In this document: positions 1-8,393 of the stretch, one piece after another
Numbering within the stretch: the stretch's first letter is position 1
How the letters are laid out: the number at the start of each line of letters is the position of its first letter
Source: CAYUST01 sp041908765
GTDB taxonomy: Bacteria > Patescibacteriota > Gracilibacteria > Absconditabacterales > Absconditicoccaceae
Direction: 5' to 3'
DNA length: 19,107 nt
Assembly (NCBI GenBank): GCA_041908765.1
Contig: JAYREU010000070.1
Location: forward strand, 1 to 19,107
The notes under the pieces: generated by a model
The model's input: the letters and a program-made list of their open reading frames with translations, nothing else
Databases searched by the model: none
Told to the model about the DNA's origin: nothing
Position numbers and translations under genes: made by a program

Positions 1-200
1 GATTGTACCTCCTCTTTGTTGCCTGCAGGAGGTTGATGGAATGAGGAGATAGTATGTTCCCCATTCCTGTTACCTCTGTTTCGTTTTCTTTTTGCAGTAT
101 CCTCATCAGAGGAAAATCCTGCTTGATTTTGTGCCATAATCGATTTTTTTATACCTCAGGTTGGTCCCTCGGTATGTGAACAATGTGTGTTAATTATCAT
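1..200 (-). CDS. N-terminal part of an unknown protein (runs off the left edge)
   Basis: I do not recognise this gene. The frame is open from an ATG at 200 to the window edge (66 codons) with one in-frame TGA read as Gly. The start is chosen because AAGGAG (complement of 205-210) lies 4 nt upstream and a good promoter lies about 35 nt further up. A second in-frame ATG at 137 would also work. The visible protein is polar and basic (K-R-K-W-N-R-G-N-R-N-G), rich in Gln, Asn and Ser, with no membrane segment, so it looks like a disordered N-terminus. It is transcribed away from holA. The window stops before any domain appears. Confidence 0.45.
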
Positions 201-235
201 CAATCTCCTTGATAAACAAGGAAGAAGACAAATAT

Positions 236-263
236 TTTATAACTATATTGCTACAAATGTCAA
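236..263 (-). promoter_or_regulatory. Promoter of the partial left-edge gene
   Basis: On the minus strand TTGACA (complement of 258-263) is followed after 16 nt by TATAAA (complement of 236-241), a near-consensus sigma-70-type promoter. The start would fall near 228, giving a leader of about 28 nt to the ATG at 200. The rest of the holA/left-gene intergenic region (264-340) is AT-rich. I see no equally good promoter for holA there, only a TATATA at 311-316. Confidence 0.55.
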
Positions 264-340
264 TAGATGATGTTTTTCTTCTTTTGTGTTTTTATTTGTA
301 CATTTTTGGGTATATATAGTGGATTTATTGACCTCATGGT

Positions 341-1366
341 ATGCAAGATAACCTTAGTTTATTTACGGGTGAAGAGCGTTATATGCTCCAGCAAGAACTC
401 CTGAGACGGAAGAAGGGCTTCTGTGAAAAACATGGTGCTCAGAATCTTTTTGTGTTTCATGCAGATGAACTTGATCGTGATCGTATTCAGCAAGCATTAT
501 TGTGAGGCGGTATGTTTGCGACCAAGACGATGGTTATCATTTATGGCATCCTCAAAGAAGGTGAACAAGCCGAAGAAATTCCTTCCAAAAGCAAGATCAA
601 ACCTAAACCAAAACCCAATAGTCCCGAACAAATAGCGGGGCTTCTCGAACAATATCGAAATCAGATTTCACCCGATACGATTCTTGTTATCGTAAGTTAC
701 AAACCAGACAAAAGAACCAAGTGATATAAGTTTTTTGCAAAGCACGCAATAGTCAAAGAATTCAAACAATTATGAGGAGTCGAGCTCAAAACACATATAC
801 GCAAGCTCGCAGGAGAGATGAAATTGAGTGAAGAAAATATTGACCTCATCATAGATATCGTAGGTACTGATACCTCTTTACTCGCAAATGAACTAGCAAA
901 ACTCCGTAGTTTGGTTGAACGACGCTGATTGACCACTCTCAGTCCTGAGCTGATTAAGTATGTATGCTACCCACAAGCAGAAACAAATAGCTTTTTGCTC
1001 CTCGATACCCTACTCACCGACCGCAAGCAAGCCATATCCGTCGTAGAGTGACTACAAGCAGATCAGCAAGTTCCTTTTCAATTTCTCGGGATGCTTTATC
1101 GAGGCATCAAGCTTATGTTGCAAATGGCAGACCTCCATGACCAGGGCATGACCAATCCCAAAGAGCTTGCTTCCACGCTCAAAATGCATCCCTTTGCTGT
1201 TTCCAAACAACTCAAACTACTTCCCCAAATCAAAGCACAACGCCCACTCCTTGCGCATCTTTTCCATGAACTACTCGTCATGGATAGTGATATCAAATCA
1301 GGCATACTCTCGTTAGAATTTTTTTGGTTACACATCAAGAGACTTTTGATGACTACTAAAGTGTAA
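341..1366 (+). CDS. holA: DNA polymerase III subunit delta (HolA), 341 aa
   Basis: HolA is the clamp-loader subunit that opens the sliding clamp during chromosome replication. The frame from ATG 341 to TAA 1364-1366 holds five TGA codons (first at 503-505, second at 722-724), all read as Gly. The N-terminus has the family pattern F-T-G-E-E-R-Y near residues 8-14 and a basic patch at 22-25, where residue 23 is CGG, probably Trp. The C-terminal collar domain is clear: ILGMLYWGIK-type helix from about 248 (the Trp is CGA), then K-M-H-P-F-A-V at 281-287, matching the lGlhPfvakK signature. Length is typical for HolA (320-345 aa). No convincing Shine-Dalgarno precedes the start. The gene converges on the minus-strand gene at 1452. 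Confidence 0.85.
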
Positions 1367-1394
1367 GAACAACTGAAAAGTTTCGTATTGAAAC

Positions 1395-1425
1395 AAAAAA
1401 ACGTAGCAGGGAGTTCCCTACTACG
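1395..1425 (-). terminator. Rho-independent terminator of the 1452-2441 gene
   Basis: The arms CGTAGCAGGGA (1402-1412) and TCCCTACTACG (1415-1425) form a stem with one mismatch. On the minus strand it is followed by seven T (complement of 1395-1401). On the plus strand no T run follows, so it serves the minus-strand gene best, though the hairpin lies 36 nt past the holA stop and may also slow polymerase from that side. Confidence 0.75.
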
Positions 1426-1451
1426 CAAAACCAATCTTTCCGATCATCTTA

Positions 1452-2441
1452 CTATTTGCTCCTTTTGAGACGAGCAATTTCATCTCGTACATGAGCAGCT
1501 TTTTCGTACTGTTCATTTTGAATATAGGACGCAAGCTGTCTTTCGAGTTCATCTAATCGAGGAGTTATGTGATCTAATAAGCTAGATGTCACAGTCCCAA
1601 CAGGCAAACTTTTGACGGGCACCATCTCAAGTGACTCAGATAATTTCTGCCGCATTTTTTTGACCCAATTCACTAGTTTGACCGGCTCAAATATATATGA
1701 CAAGATACCATCTAAGTCATCTATAAGTTCACTACGCTTCTCTAGATCCCATGCGTGCATCTGTGGTACAACAATCTTCTCGACTTCCTTTGTGTACTCC
1801 CTAAATGATTTTTCTTGTAACTCAAGCATGGACAAATACTGATCAAACATCAGTACAGAGTTCTTTTGGTTCAGAAATTTTTGTATGCCTTCTTGAATCA
1901 CTTCTATGAGTATTTGACGTGTATCAGGAGAAACATCTTCTGTGACAATCTCATCGAGATAGTCCATCGTCGTTTTCATAAAACGTTCAATAGGTGTTTG
2001 CTCATACAATTGTTGCATCCGTTGTTTCGCATACTTCAATGATGTAGTATACTCCTCTGGAGTATCGCATTCGTACTCATACTCCAAGAGAGAAAAAATG
2101 TCAAACCTCGTGATAAAGGCAAATTGATTATATTCCTCTATTCCATCGTGGCGTTGCAAAGGCGTCAATATTTTGCACCAGGACAATAGAGTATACCACC
2201 ACATCTGCCAAGGTCGCTCACGAACTTCATTGAAAACGGGAGCATCAAATGAAACGACATACAGACCACCCTGTTTGGTAATCCCAAGACAAAATTCGTT
2301 CATCTGAGTTTCATAGAGTAAGGCCTTTCGTCTCACGAAGTACCCATGCGGACAGACGATTACATCTTCTGCATCAATGTAATACTGTTCTTGCTCCAAC
2401 ATGGAGCTAACTTTCTGTTGTCTCAGGGGTTTATTGTACAT
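1452..2441 (-). CDS. Unknown protein with UVR-like C-terminal helix pair, 329 aa
   Basis: I do not recognise the main body. It is a soluble, mostly helical protein with a W-rich stretch near residues 85-100 (P-W-Q-M-W-W-Y) and long charged helices from about 130 on. The last 35 residues read E-Q-Y-E-K-A-A-H-V-x-D-E-I-A-R-L, which resembles the UVR motif of UvrB, UvrC and ClpC-type proteins, a helical-hairpin protein-interaction element. The gene has no TGA among its 8 glycine codons. Its CGA and CGG codons sit at Arg-like places, most clearly x in the UVR motif, so it stands apart from its neighbours. The start at 2441 lies about 15 nt from the predicted transcription start. ATG 2402 is a possible alternative. 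It ends at TAG and has its own terminator. Confidence 0.75.
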   Translation of the reverse strand: MYNKPLRQQKVSSMLEQEQYYIDAEDVIVCPHGYFVRRKALLYETQMNEFCLGITKQGGLYVVSFDAPVFNEVRERPWQMWWYTLLSWCKILTPLQRHDGIEEYNQFAFITRFDIFSLLEYEYECDTPEEYTTSLKYAKQRMQQLYEQTPIERFMKTTMDYLDEIVTEDVSPDTRQILIEVIQEGIQKFLNQKNSVLMFDQYLSMLELQEKSFREYTKEVEKIVVPQMHAWDLEKRSELIDDLDGILSYIFEPVKLVNWVKKMRQKLSESLEMVPVKSLPVGTVTSSLLDHITPRLDELERQLASYIQNEQYEKAAHVRDEIARLKRSK

Positions 2442-2462
2442 AGGTTTTGATTTTAATGGTCA

Positions 2463-2492
2463 ACAATACATGGACTATATCAAAGTTGTCAA
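2463..2492 (-). promoter_or_regulatory. Promoter of the UVR-like gene
   Basis: TTGACA (complement of 2487-2492) and TATTGT (complement of 2463-2468) are 18 nt apart, which places the start near 2456, about 15 nt before the ATG at 2441. It is back to back with the dsbB promoter at 2562-2590. Confidence 0.45.
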
Positions 2493-2561
2493 TAAAATAC
2501 AAGCCCTAAATAATATATGTAAGTTTGCAATATACTCCCCATTGTAACGCAATAAAAAAGT

Positions 2562-2590
2562 CTTACATTTTATCTCTATATGGATATAGT
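2562..2590 (+). promoter_or_regulatory. Promoter of dsbB
   Basis: CTTACA (2562-2567), a 17-nt spacer and TATAGT (2585-2590) predict transcription from about 2597. This lies inside the frame that would extend from ATG 2525 and so supports the downstream ATG at 2621 as the real start of dsbB. Confidence 0.45.
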
Positions 2591-2620
2591 GACACAAGTT
2601 TTGTTTTTTTATGCACAACG

Positions 2621-3085
2621 ATGCAACACCTTCGCCTGATTTGGTTGATTACTGCGTTGAGTACGGTAGGTTCCTTGTATGTGGGTTATTTTGGTGATCC
2701 GGTGAATAATCTTTTGGCGGGCATCTTGTTCGATACATCACGTGGTATTGCTGCATGTGATCTCTGTCGATATATTAGAGCATGTACCTATCCCATATTT
2801 ATCATCAGCTCAATTGCATTGTGGAAGAAAGAAACACATGTCATTCACTACATATGGCCATTTGCACTCATAGGTCTCTTTTTTGCATCGTACAAATATT
2901 GGTTAGAAAAGTTTGCGTCGAGTGATGCGCTTGGTATTTGCACTTCTCCAGTATCGTGTTCCACAATTAGTCTAGAATATTTGGGGTTTGTTACACTTTC
3001 ATTTTTGTGAATCGTTAGTTTCATACTCATACTTGGCATTGCCTATCAATGGGGCGCTCGAAGACACACATCCAAGCATCATTAA
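2621..3085 (+). CDS. dsbB: DsbB/BdbC-type disulfide bond formation protein, 154 aa
   Basis: This inner-membrane protein passes electrons from a thiol oxidase (DsbA/BdbD type) to quinone, so that exported proteins gain disulfides. The first cysteine pair is C46-D-L-C49, followed by codon CGA at residue 50 and then Y-I-R. In the family this is CxLCWYQR, so CGA fits Trp. The second pair is C107 and C113 in the loop before the last helix. Hydrophobic stretches at about 4-24, 56-68, 79-93 and 122-142 fit the four-helix fold, and the length is typical. Gly130 is encoded by TGA. ATG 2621 is preferred over 2525 because the added 32 residues are not family-like and the promoter lies between. No DsbA-type partner is in the window. 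The M23 gene starts 51 nt downstream. Confidence 0.85.
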
Positions 3086-3136
3086 AAAACATAAAACAAG
3101 GTACGATACTGGGTTTACTTTCCATCATTTCTGTAG

Positions 3137-4342
3137 ATGCAACTCCCACGTTTCACCTTTCAAAATTATGTAGAAATAATGCAAGTTCCCTACGATCCAG
3201 CTACGACACACCGATCGAATGCTTGGGATTTTTTTCTTGCGCGAGAAGGGAAACGGACCACCTCGTATGCATCAGTTGATGCGAGAGAACTGTGAGCCTA
3301 CCTTGATACTCATCCGATCACCTGAACCTTGGCAGTAGGTGCTTCCACAGTCCAGAAAAAAGACTATTTGATAGCTTCTAAACTTCTCTGCCCTTCTGCA
3401 CGAATGTGTGATTACTTTTTTTGGAATGTGACACAAGGGACACACACCTGATTTGATATTCTTGCTCCGAGAGGAACTCCTATCACTAGCTTCACTGCTG
3501 GGACCGTGACACGCATCAAACAACGAGATAACGTTACACTCAATGAAGGAAATTGTGTGGTAGTCAAAGCGCCCAACGGCTATTATGTGGGGTATGAACA
3601 TCTGGATACTATTGCTGTTACCGTAGGGACGACAGTGAGTCAATGAACCATTCTAGGGACCTGTGGCAAGACAGGGAATGCATCGCAATATCATCTGCAC
3701 CTCCAAGTTGACAAACCTGATGCGCCGTTTCATCCTTACTGGTCTACGAACAAAACTGATATTGCACGTTGGACGGTTGACCCACTTGCATGCCTGAGAG
3801 CTCGAGCACCGCAAGCCCCATTTAGTGACCTCCCCTACGATCAATATACTCAGGACGCATTTATTGCTCTCAAAAAAGCAACTATCCTCCAAGGAAGCAA
3901 TGGAAAATGTTTTCCTGAAAATACCCTCTTGAGATATGAATTTGCACTCTTGCTCAAAAGAATGATTACCAAACGATCTCTCACCAACGGACTCCCGGTA
4001 GTCCAGCCGACCTATCAGCCATATACTGATTTACCCAATGATGCAGAACTCTTGAGTGCAGTGAAACTACTACAGAAATATGGTATCATGAAAGGGAGCA
4101 ATACTCTTTTTGCACCCAATGGCGTCGTTTTGTGAGAACAACTCTTAGCAGTTCTGGGAAGACTCTTTTATAAACTTACTGACAGCACCTCAGGTGATCG
4201 ACGGAATTCCTATCTCACCCATTTCAAAAACCTCTGATTTATCACGACATCACGATCTTGGATTGGTAAATCTACACCGAGGAAAGTGGTTATTTCTCTG
4301 ATTCGACAAACATTGAAGGAACGTGGATATTTGTGAATGTAG
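3137..4342 (+). CDS. M23 (LytM) peptidoglycan endopeptidase with C-terminal SLH repeats, 401 aa
   Basis: M23 peptidases are zinc enzymes that cut peptide bridges in cell-wall peptidoglycan. The ligands are visible: H103-x-G-x-D107 (Gly105 is TGA) and H186-L-H188. The segment after the first motif, V-T-R-I-K-Q-W-D-N (Trp130 = CGA) through G-Y-Y-V-G-Y-E-H-L, follows the usual LytM core. SLH-like repeats begin near residues 228 (P-F-S-D-L) and 295 (P-Y-T-D-L), with a degenerate third near 350-400 that includes W-W-N-S-Y-L written CGA-CGG. SLH repeats usually bind secondary wall polymer. Seven in-frame TGA are present. Six or more cysteines fit the neighbouring dsbB. An N-terminal signal peptide is missing in this frame, but a signal-like stretch lies just upstream in another frame (see findings). 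The stop TAG is at 4340-4342. Confidence 0.8.
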
Positions 4343-4392
4343 ACTCCAGAATCTGGAATCTAGAATCTGGAATCTAGAGTCTTTATTCTTAT
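4341..4392. terminator. Palindromic repeat and bidirectional terminator between convergent genes
   Basis: AGACTC (4341-4346) pairs with GAGTCT (4377-4382). Between them lie two tandem copies of a 14-nt unit, AGAATCTGGAATCT, giving a long imperfect hairpin followed on the plus strand by TTTATTCTTAT. The M23 stop (4340-4342) enters one edge and the stop of the minus-strand DciA-like gene (4360-4362) lies inside the repeat, so it probably ends both transcripts. The AGATTC/GAATCT units look like a dispersed repeat, but no second copy is in the window. Confidence 0.55.
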
Positions 4393-4656
4393 ATCCTTCA
4401 TCACCCCTTGATACCCAAAATCAAGAAGCGCTTGATTGACGATTGCTAAGCGATCTCATTTTTTAGTGAATCGAGGAAGTTTATCTTCTGCGGGATCTAG
4501 ACGCAAAAAAATGATGCCATTCCTCACATACCCACTAAAGTTTGTAGGATGTGATGCTAGTGGTCTCAGTTTCTCTATTGCTAGTGCACCTATGCTTTGT
4601 TTGACCATATGCTTGGCAGCTAGTCTTTGTTTGAGGATATGTTGAACGGTTTTCAT
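4360..4656 (-). CDS. Small DciA/DUF721-like protein, 98 aa
   Basis: DciA (DUF721) proteins help load the replicative helicase in many bacteria. The evidence is the overall pattern: an N-terminal helix, then G-Y-V-R-N-G-I-I-F-L-R-L in the middle (family: v.nG.L.v.v.s), then a helix with Asn (I-V-N-Q-A-L) and an ending V-M-K-D-I-R-I-K, which matches the lN..lg...vkdIrf ending. One TGA (4456-4458) codes Gly within K-K-G-D-R. It starts only 2 nt after the stop of the upstream transferase gene, so translation is probably coupled. Its last codons lie inside the terminator repeat, and the residues L-D-S-R-F come from that repeat. The family call is moderate because the protein is short. Confidence 0.6.
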
Positions 4657-4658
4657 AG

Positions 4659-5747
4659 TTAGGACGATTTAGTAATTGAAGGACGATAGATGCTCGGTAA
4701 TTTTTTGACCCAAAAAAGATAGATATTGATACCAAAAAAGAGGCACGCAATCATCACAAAAATAATTACTTTCCCCATGCGGTCAGGTCACTGCAAAAGC
4801 ATGAGTGTCATCAATACGAGGGAAAATATCCATATAAACCATCTTACCTCACTTCTCGACCAACCTAGAGCAAGCAACCTATGATGGAGGTGTGTATAAT
4901 CACCATGAAATGGATTCACTCATCTTCTCATTCTATCAACTACTACCCAAATAGCATCGAATAACGGAAGCGAAAGTACTACAATCACCGTACCAATTTT
5001 GGCTCCTCACAACAATGCCAAATAAGCCAACGCATATCACAAACTGACTGTTCCAACGTCTCTCACTACTCCTCTCGGGCGGAACTCAATCCGTGCATAG
5101 ACGGCAGCAACGACAAAAAATACTCGAGCATATCCTTGTACTCATTGCAAAAGCATATATTTATCTGGAGTAATATCAGGGAAAAAACTTGCTACTATAC
5201 CAATCAGCAATGCGGTAGTTAAAAATCAAATACTGGCCATCCCCGTAGCCAATCCATAGATACCATCGAAAAAATTGATCGCATTAATAAACAAGAGAAA
5301 CCAACCAACCGTCAGTATATATTGTATTGCCTCAGGTAGAATAGTGGTCATCAACGGTAGTGATTCTACACGCACCTCTCCAACAAAAAATGCTAGTGAA
5401 GCAACACCTATTTGTACCAATAGTCTCACCTTAGCAGGCACCGCTCGTTTCTTGCTAATCAGATATTCCATTTCATCCCATGTACTCACAAATGCAAGTA
5501 GAAGAATACCCAAACACAAAATGAAAAAGGGAGAGGAGGTACTCACGGGTAAATAGGGTTTGTATAAGAGGAGCAAAAGTAGCGCAGCTACCAACAAAAG
5601 GAAGATACCTTGGAGGGTAGGTACACGTGGTCTTTTGGGGACATCAGGTCCTGGTTTATCCAAAATACCCAACGACCTCGTCAAGTGTAAACCACCAAAT
5701 GCCAATATACCAGCTATAGCTCACATAATGAGCAATGTCGTCACCAT
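4659..5747 (-). CDS. WecA/TagO/MraY-family polyprenyl-phosphate phosphosugar transferase, 362 aa
   Basis: These multi-pass membrane enzymes move a sugar-1-phosphate from a UDP-sugar to undecaprenyl phosphate, the first step in making wall polymers or O-chains. About ten hydrophobic segments are visible. Motifs in order: R-V-P-T-L-Q-G near 41-47; D91-E92, where the family usually has Asp-Asp; N155-A-I-N-F-F-D161-G-I-Y-G-L-A, the conserved NxxNxxDGxxGLA; W219 (CGG) in the place of Trp in FLWFN; R-D230-V-G-T-V-S-L-G, where the usual form is GDTGS; and G-D-Y-T-H286-L-H-H-R-L, the His motif typical of the WecA/TagO branch. Seven TGA are read as Gly. The start at 5747 is the first ATG after the promoter. 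The SLH repeats of the nearby M23 protein may bind a polymer begun by such an enzyme, which is inference. Confidence 0.85.
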
Positions 5748-5784
5748 GCTATCACATAGGAGAAACGTAAAAAGTTCATAAAAG

Positions 5785-5834
5785 ATACTACTGATACAAG
5801 GACCTGTTGCAACGGATAGTCATATCTTTAGTAT
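5785..5834. promoter_or_regulatory. Divergent promoter pair sharing one palindromic -35 (TTGCAA)
   Basis: TTGCAA at 5807-5812 is its own reverse complement. Rightward, 16 nt later, TAGTAT is at 5829-5834, serving the MFS gene. Leftward, also 16 nt away, TAGTAT is the complement of 5785-5790, serving the transferase gene. Predicted starts are about 38 nt from each start codon. Both arms have identical spacing and identical -10 hexamers. Confidence 0.5.
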
Positions 5835-5880
5835 GCAAGGAAACTAGTCTATTTTTCACTTCTCACCCCTTTCATACACC

Positions 5881-7128
5881 ATGTCTTATGCGTTACATAT
5901 TACAAATGCAGATCTCAAAGATAAATCCCCACTCGCTCGAAACAACTTTATTAAACTCATTGGCGTTAGTCTCGTAGGATTATTTTTGCCTGCCATCTTG
6001 TGGTTTGAGTATCATCTGAGTCTGTCTCAGATTTTTTTGTTGGAAGCACTATTTGGCTTGTTGATGATGTTACATCTCAATTTTCGAACGCTGAAATTTA
6101 CTGCACGCTATGGAGCAGTACCTGCGATGTTTTTAGGAATTAGCATGTTTGTGGCATATTTTGTAATACTCTCTATCGCCAGAGAAATCTCGTGGGTTAT
6201 CTGGCTCCTCCCTCTGATTGGATCTACCTATACTGCACTCTTTTGGACAGGATATCATAGTACGATGGTGCAATGAGTCAGTCATGACAAACATTTCGGC
6301 ATACATCAAGCAACCATTGAATCTGCTTGAATTATGGCATGATTACTTGGTCCTCTTCTTGGAGGACTAGTTGCTGATACATGGGGGACTTCTTACCTGT
6401 ATTTGATAGCTAGTATCTGTCTTTGTATCTCGTGTATACCTTTCCTATTTCATCAACGTAAACATATACAGGTTACCTACTCGCCACCCTCACTCAAAAG
6501 ATGTTTGCACATGATCAAGACGCCAGCGACAAGAAGCATTTTCGTCACCTTTAGTACCCTCTGATATATTGATTTCGTGGCTAATATTGTTTGGCCGATT
6601 ATTCTTTTTGCACTTCTCAATACCTATACTAAAGTAGCTCTCGTTAGTTTCCTTTCAACGATAGTGGTGCTCTGCATCATGCGAATCATTGGCAAAAGGA
6701 GTGATGCAAAACGTAGTCAACAGCAACTTTTGGAGAAACGAATACACTACTCATTTCGATGACAAGGGAGCGTGCGATTGTTCGCGGGTATTTCACTTAT
6801 TAGTGGATTCTTTTCACAACTTGCCTTCGTAGTAATAGACACCGTTCACAAAATTACGCACAAAGCCAATCACTCATATACGATGACGCAATGGTACAAA
6901 ATCACATGAGCACAAGAGAATTTACCCAATGCTTTGGATATGATTTACTTTCGTGAACTAGCGATTCACAGTATCAAATGTATCGCGTGTGTCTTGTTAG
7001 CTTTACTCTCTTATCTATTACCAGATACACTTTGGTGATTGATTTTGCCTCTTTTTTGAGTAAGTTTGCTTATTTTCTTTTCATTTCATTTTTTGACGCT
7101 CACGCAAACACACAAACATGAAGTATAG
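5881..7128 (+). CDS. MFS-like multi-pass transporter, 415 aa
   Basis: This is a large integral membrane protein. Hydrophobic segments are spread over the whole length in an arrangement like the major facilitator superfamily: two halves of about six helices around a polar loop near residue 190-205 (H-Q-R-K-H). A D-W-W-like A-x2-3 motif cannot be seen, but T-A-R-Y-G after the second helix resembles the short cytoplasmic loop of MFS proteins, and G-K-R-S-D-A-K-R after a later helix repeats it. Eight TGA are read as Gly, several within helices (Y-G, W-G, F-G). The substrate cannot be told. Start ATG 5881 follows the divergent promoter with no Shine-Dalgarno. The stop TAG is 31 nt before the next gene. 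Confidence 0.7.
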
Positions 7129-7159
7129 TCACGGGAAAATAAAAAAGGAGCATCATCTC

Positions 7160-7414
7160 ATGAAAGAGTTTGTGCCATTACTCAATGCACTTCAAAACAT
7201 TCCTGGCATTCAAAGGATCATACCTGGTAAAATCAGTAGACAGCAATCATGATCTAGTTTCTTGGGGGTGACCTATTCGTATACAACTCCCAGTGGACTC
7301 AAGTTTATGATGAAAAAATGAGGTACAGCTCAGGAGCTCTTCATCACCTGCACAGAGACAGAGAGCGAAAACGTACAACTCGCCATCCATGCTTGTATAC
7401 AACAGTATTTATAA
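7160..7414 (+). CDS. DUF2103-like small protein, 84 aa
   Basis: The small protein carries the landmarks I associate with DUF2103 (annotated elsewhere as predicted metal-binding): I-I-P-G-K-I-S-R at 20-27, S-G-L-K-F at 45-49 and Q-E-L-F-I-T-C at 58-64. Two TGA give Gly31 and Gly54. It has one of the few clear Shine-Dalgarno sites of the window, AAAGGAG at 7144-7150, 9 nt before the ATG. The function of the family is unknown to me. It begins a plus-strand run with the genes at 7432 and 7906 (gaps of 17 and 12 nt), so the three are probably co-transcribed. Confidence 0.65.
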
Positions 7415-7431
7415 TATCCTTCATCTACACT

Positions 7432-7893
7432 ATGCAACCGCAAGACAAAGATCAAATTCTCCTCATTATTCGTAATCTTGATCAACAGAAAAAGTATGTG
7501 CCCTATTTCAGTGATCTCGTCGAACATCCTCACTACGGCGTCATTTTTCGTTGATTGGATAGTGAGGAAATCAAGCAAGTACAGACCTGTATCGATGATT
7601 ATATCAAAGAAGAGCTGCAAGGTTATAAAACCAAGTGAGGTGAAATGTTTAGAAGATTTTATGCACTCCACCAAGACACCTTTCGAGAGTTTAGAAGACT
7701 CAACGGTGAACCCAATGCCGAAGACACAGAAAGCTTTCAAACGCTTGGCAAGACAGTAGAATCTGAGCTCTACAAATTTGAGAATATGCTCACCCAAACT
7801 ATGATGAAGAAACCACAAGGTCTCGACAAAACACTTGCAGCATTTTATGATATCGCATATCGTTTCTTCCCCAAATATAATTTAATTGGTTAA
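7432..7893 (+). CDS. Unknown soluble protein, 153 aa
   Basis: I do not recognise this gene. The predicted protein is soluble, helical and charged, with no cysteine cluster or membrane segment. It contains one internal repeat-like block of Arg/Phe helices (F-R-R-F-Y-A-L-H-Q-D-T-F, then E-F-R-R-L-N) between residues 75 and 95. Two in-frame TGA (the first after V-I-F-R, the second after Y-K-T-K) must be read through to give the full length. It starts 17 nt after the DUF2103-like gene and stops 12 nt before the CPBP protease, so it belongs to that operon. No Shine-Dalgarno is evident. Confidence 0.7.
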
Positions 7894-7905
7894 TACAGAC
7901 GAGAA

Positions 7906-8379
7906 ATGCCAAACAACAGCGAACCCTCACTCTTTTGATTTGTGACTGTTGCGGGCATCACTCCTCTCGTGCAAGTACGAGTCATTGCTTTTCTGTATCT
8001 CGCTACGATAGCGTGGTCATATTTTGAACGGGTACACACCTGAAAAGTCTTTCTCCACTATCCACTAGTAGTGACAATTTTCTTGGCTCCACTCTACGAA
8101 GAAATACTCTTTAGAGGCTATCTCCAACACACACTGATACAACACTTTGGTGTCACGTCAGGTATTGTGCAAACGTCATTTATGTTTGGTCTCTGGCACG
8201 CGAAAAATATTATTCGACTTTCTTCATTTGATTTGTTGCAACAGATGGTATTTACTGGATTAGTAATTTGACCTATTCTAGGATATCTTGCGTATACAAC
8301 GAAGACTATACGACCTGGTGTTATTATTCATTTTTGTAATAATATTATCGTTGGGATGTTGGCTTATTTTCTTTGGTAG
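7906..8379 (+). CDS. CPBP-family intramembrane metalloprotease, 157 aa
   Basis: CPBP (CAAX protease and bacteriocin-processing) enzymes are membrane proteases with a glutamate/histidine active site. The motifs are present: E65-E66-I-L-F-R70-G (motif EExxxR), F94-G-L-W-H98 (motif FxxxH) and H142-F-C-N-N146 near the C-terminus. Four hydrophobic segments surround them. Residue 136, in T-I-x-P-G-V-I-I-H, is CGA. The family usually has Trp there, which supports CGA=Trp. Three TGA give Gly. At 157 aa it is short, close to the catalytic core alone. The substrate is unknown. It is the last gene of the 7160-8379 run, and a new promoter follows. Confidence 0.8.
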
Positions 8380-8393
8380 AACTGTTTGTGCTC

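Noticed and set aside
2525..2620. Upstream extension of dsbB from ATG 2525
   Set aside because: The extra 32 residues do not resemble the family and a promoter-like pair (2562-2590) lies within it. ATG 2621 gives the usual DsbB N-terminus.
4341..4392. CRISPR-like array
   Set aside because: Only two tandem 14-nt units without spacers; it is a palindromic terminator/repeat.
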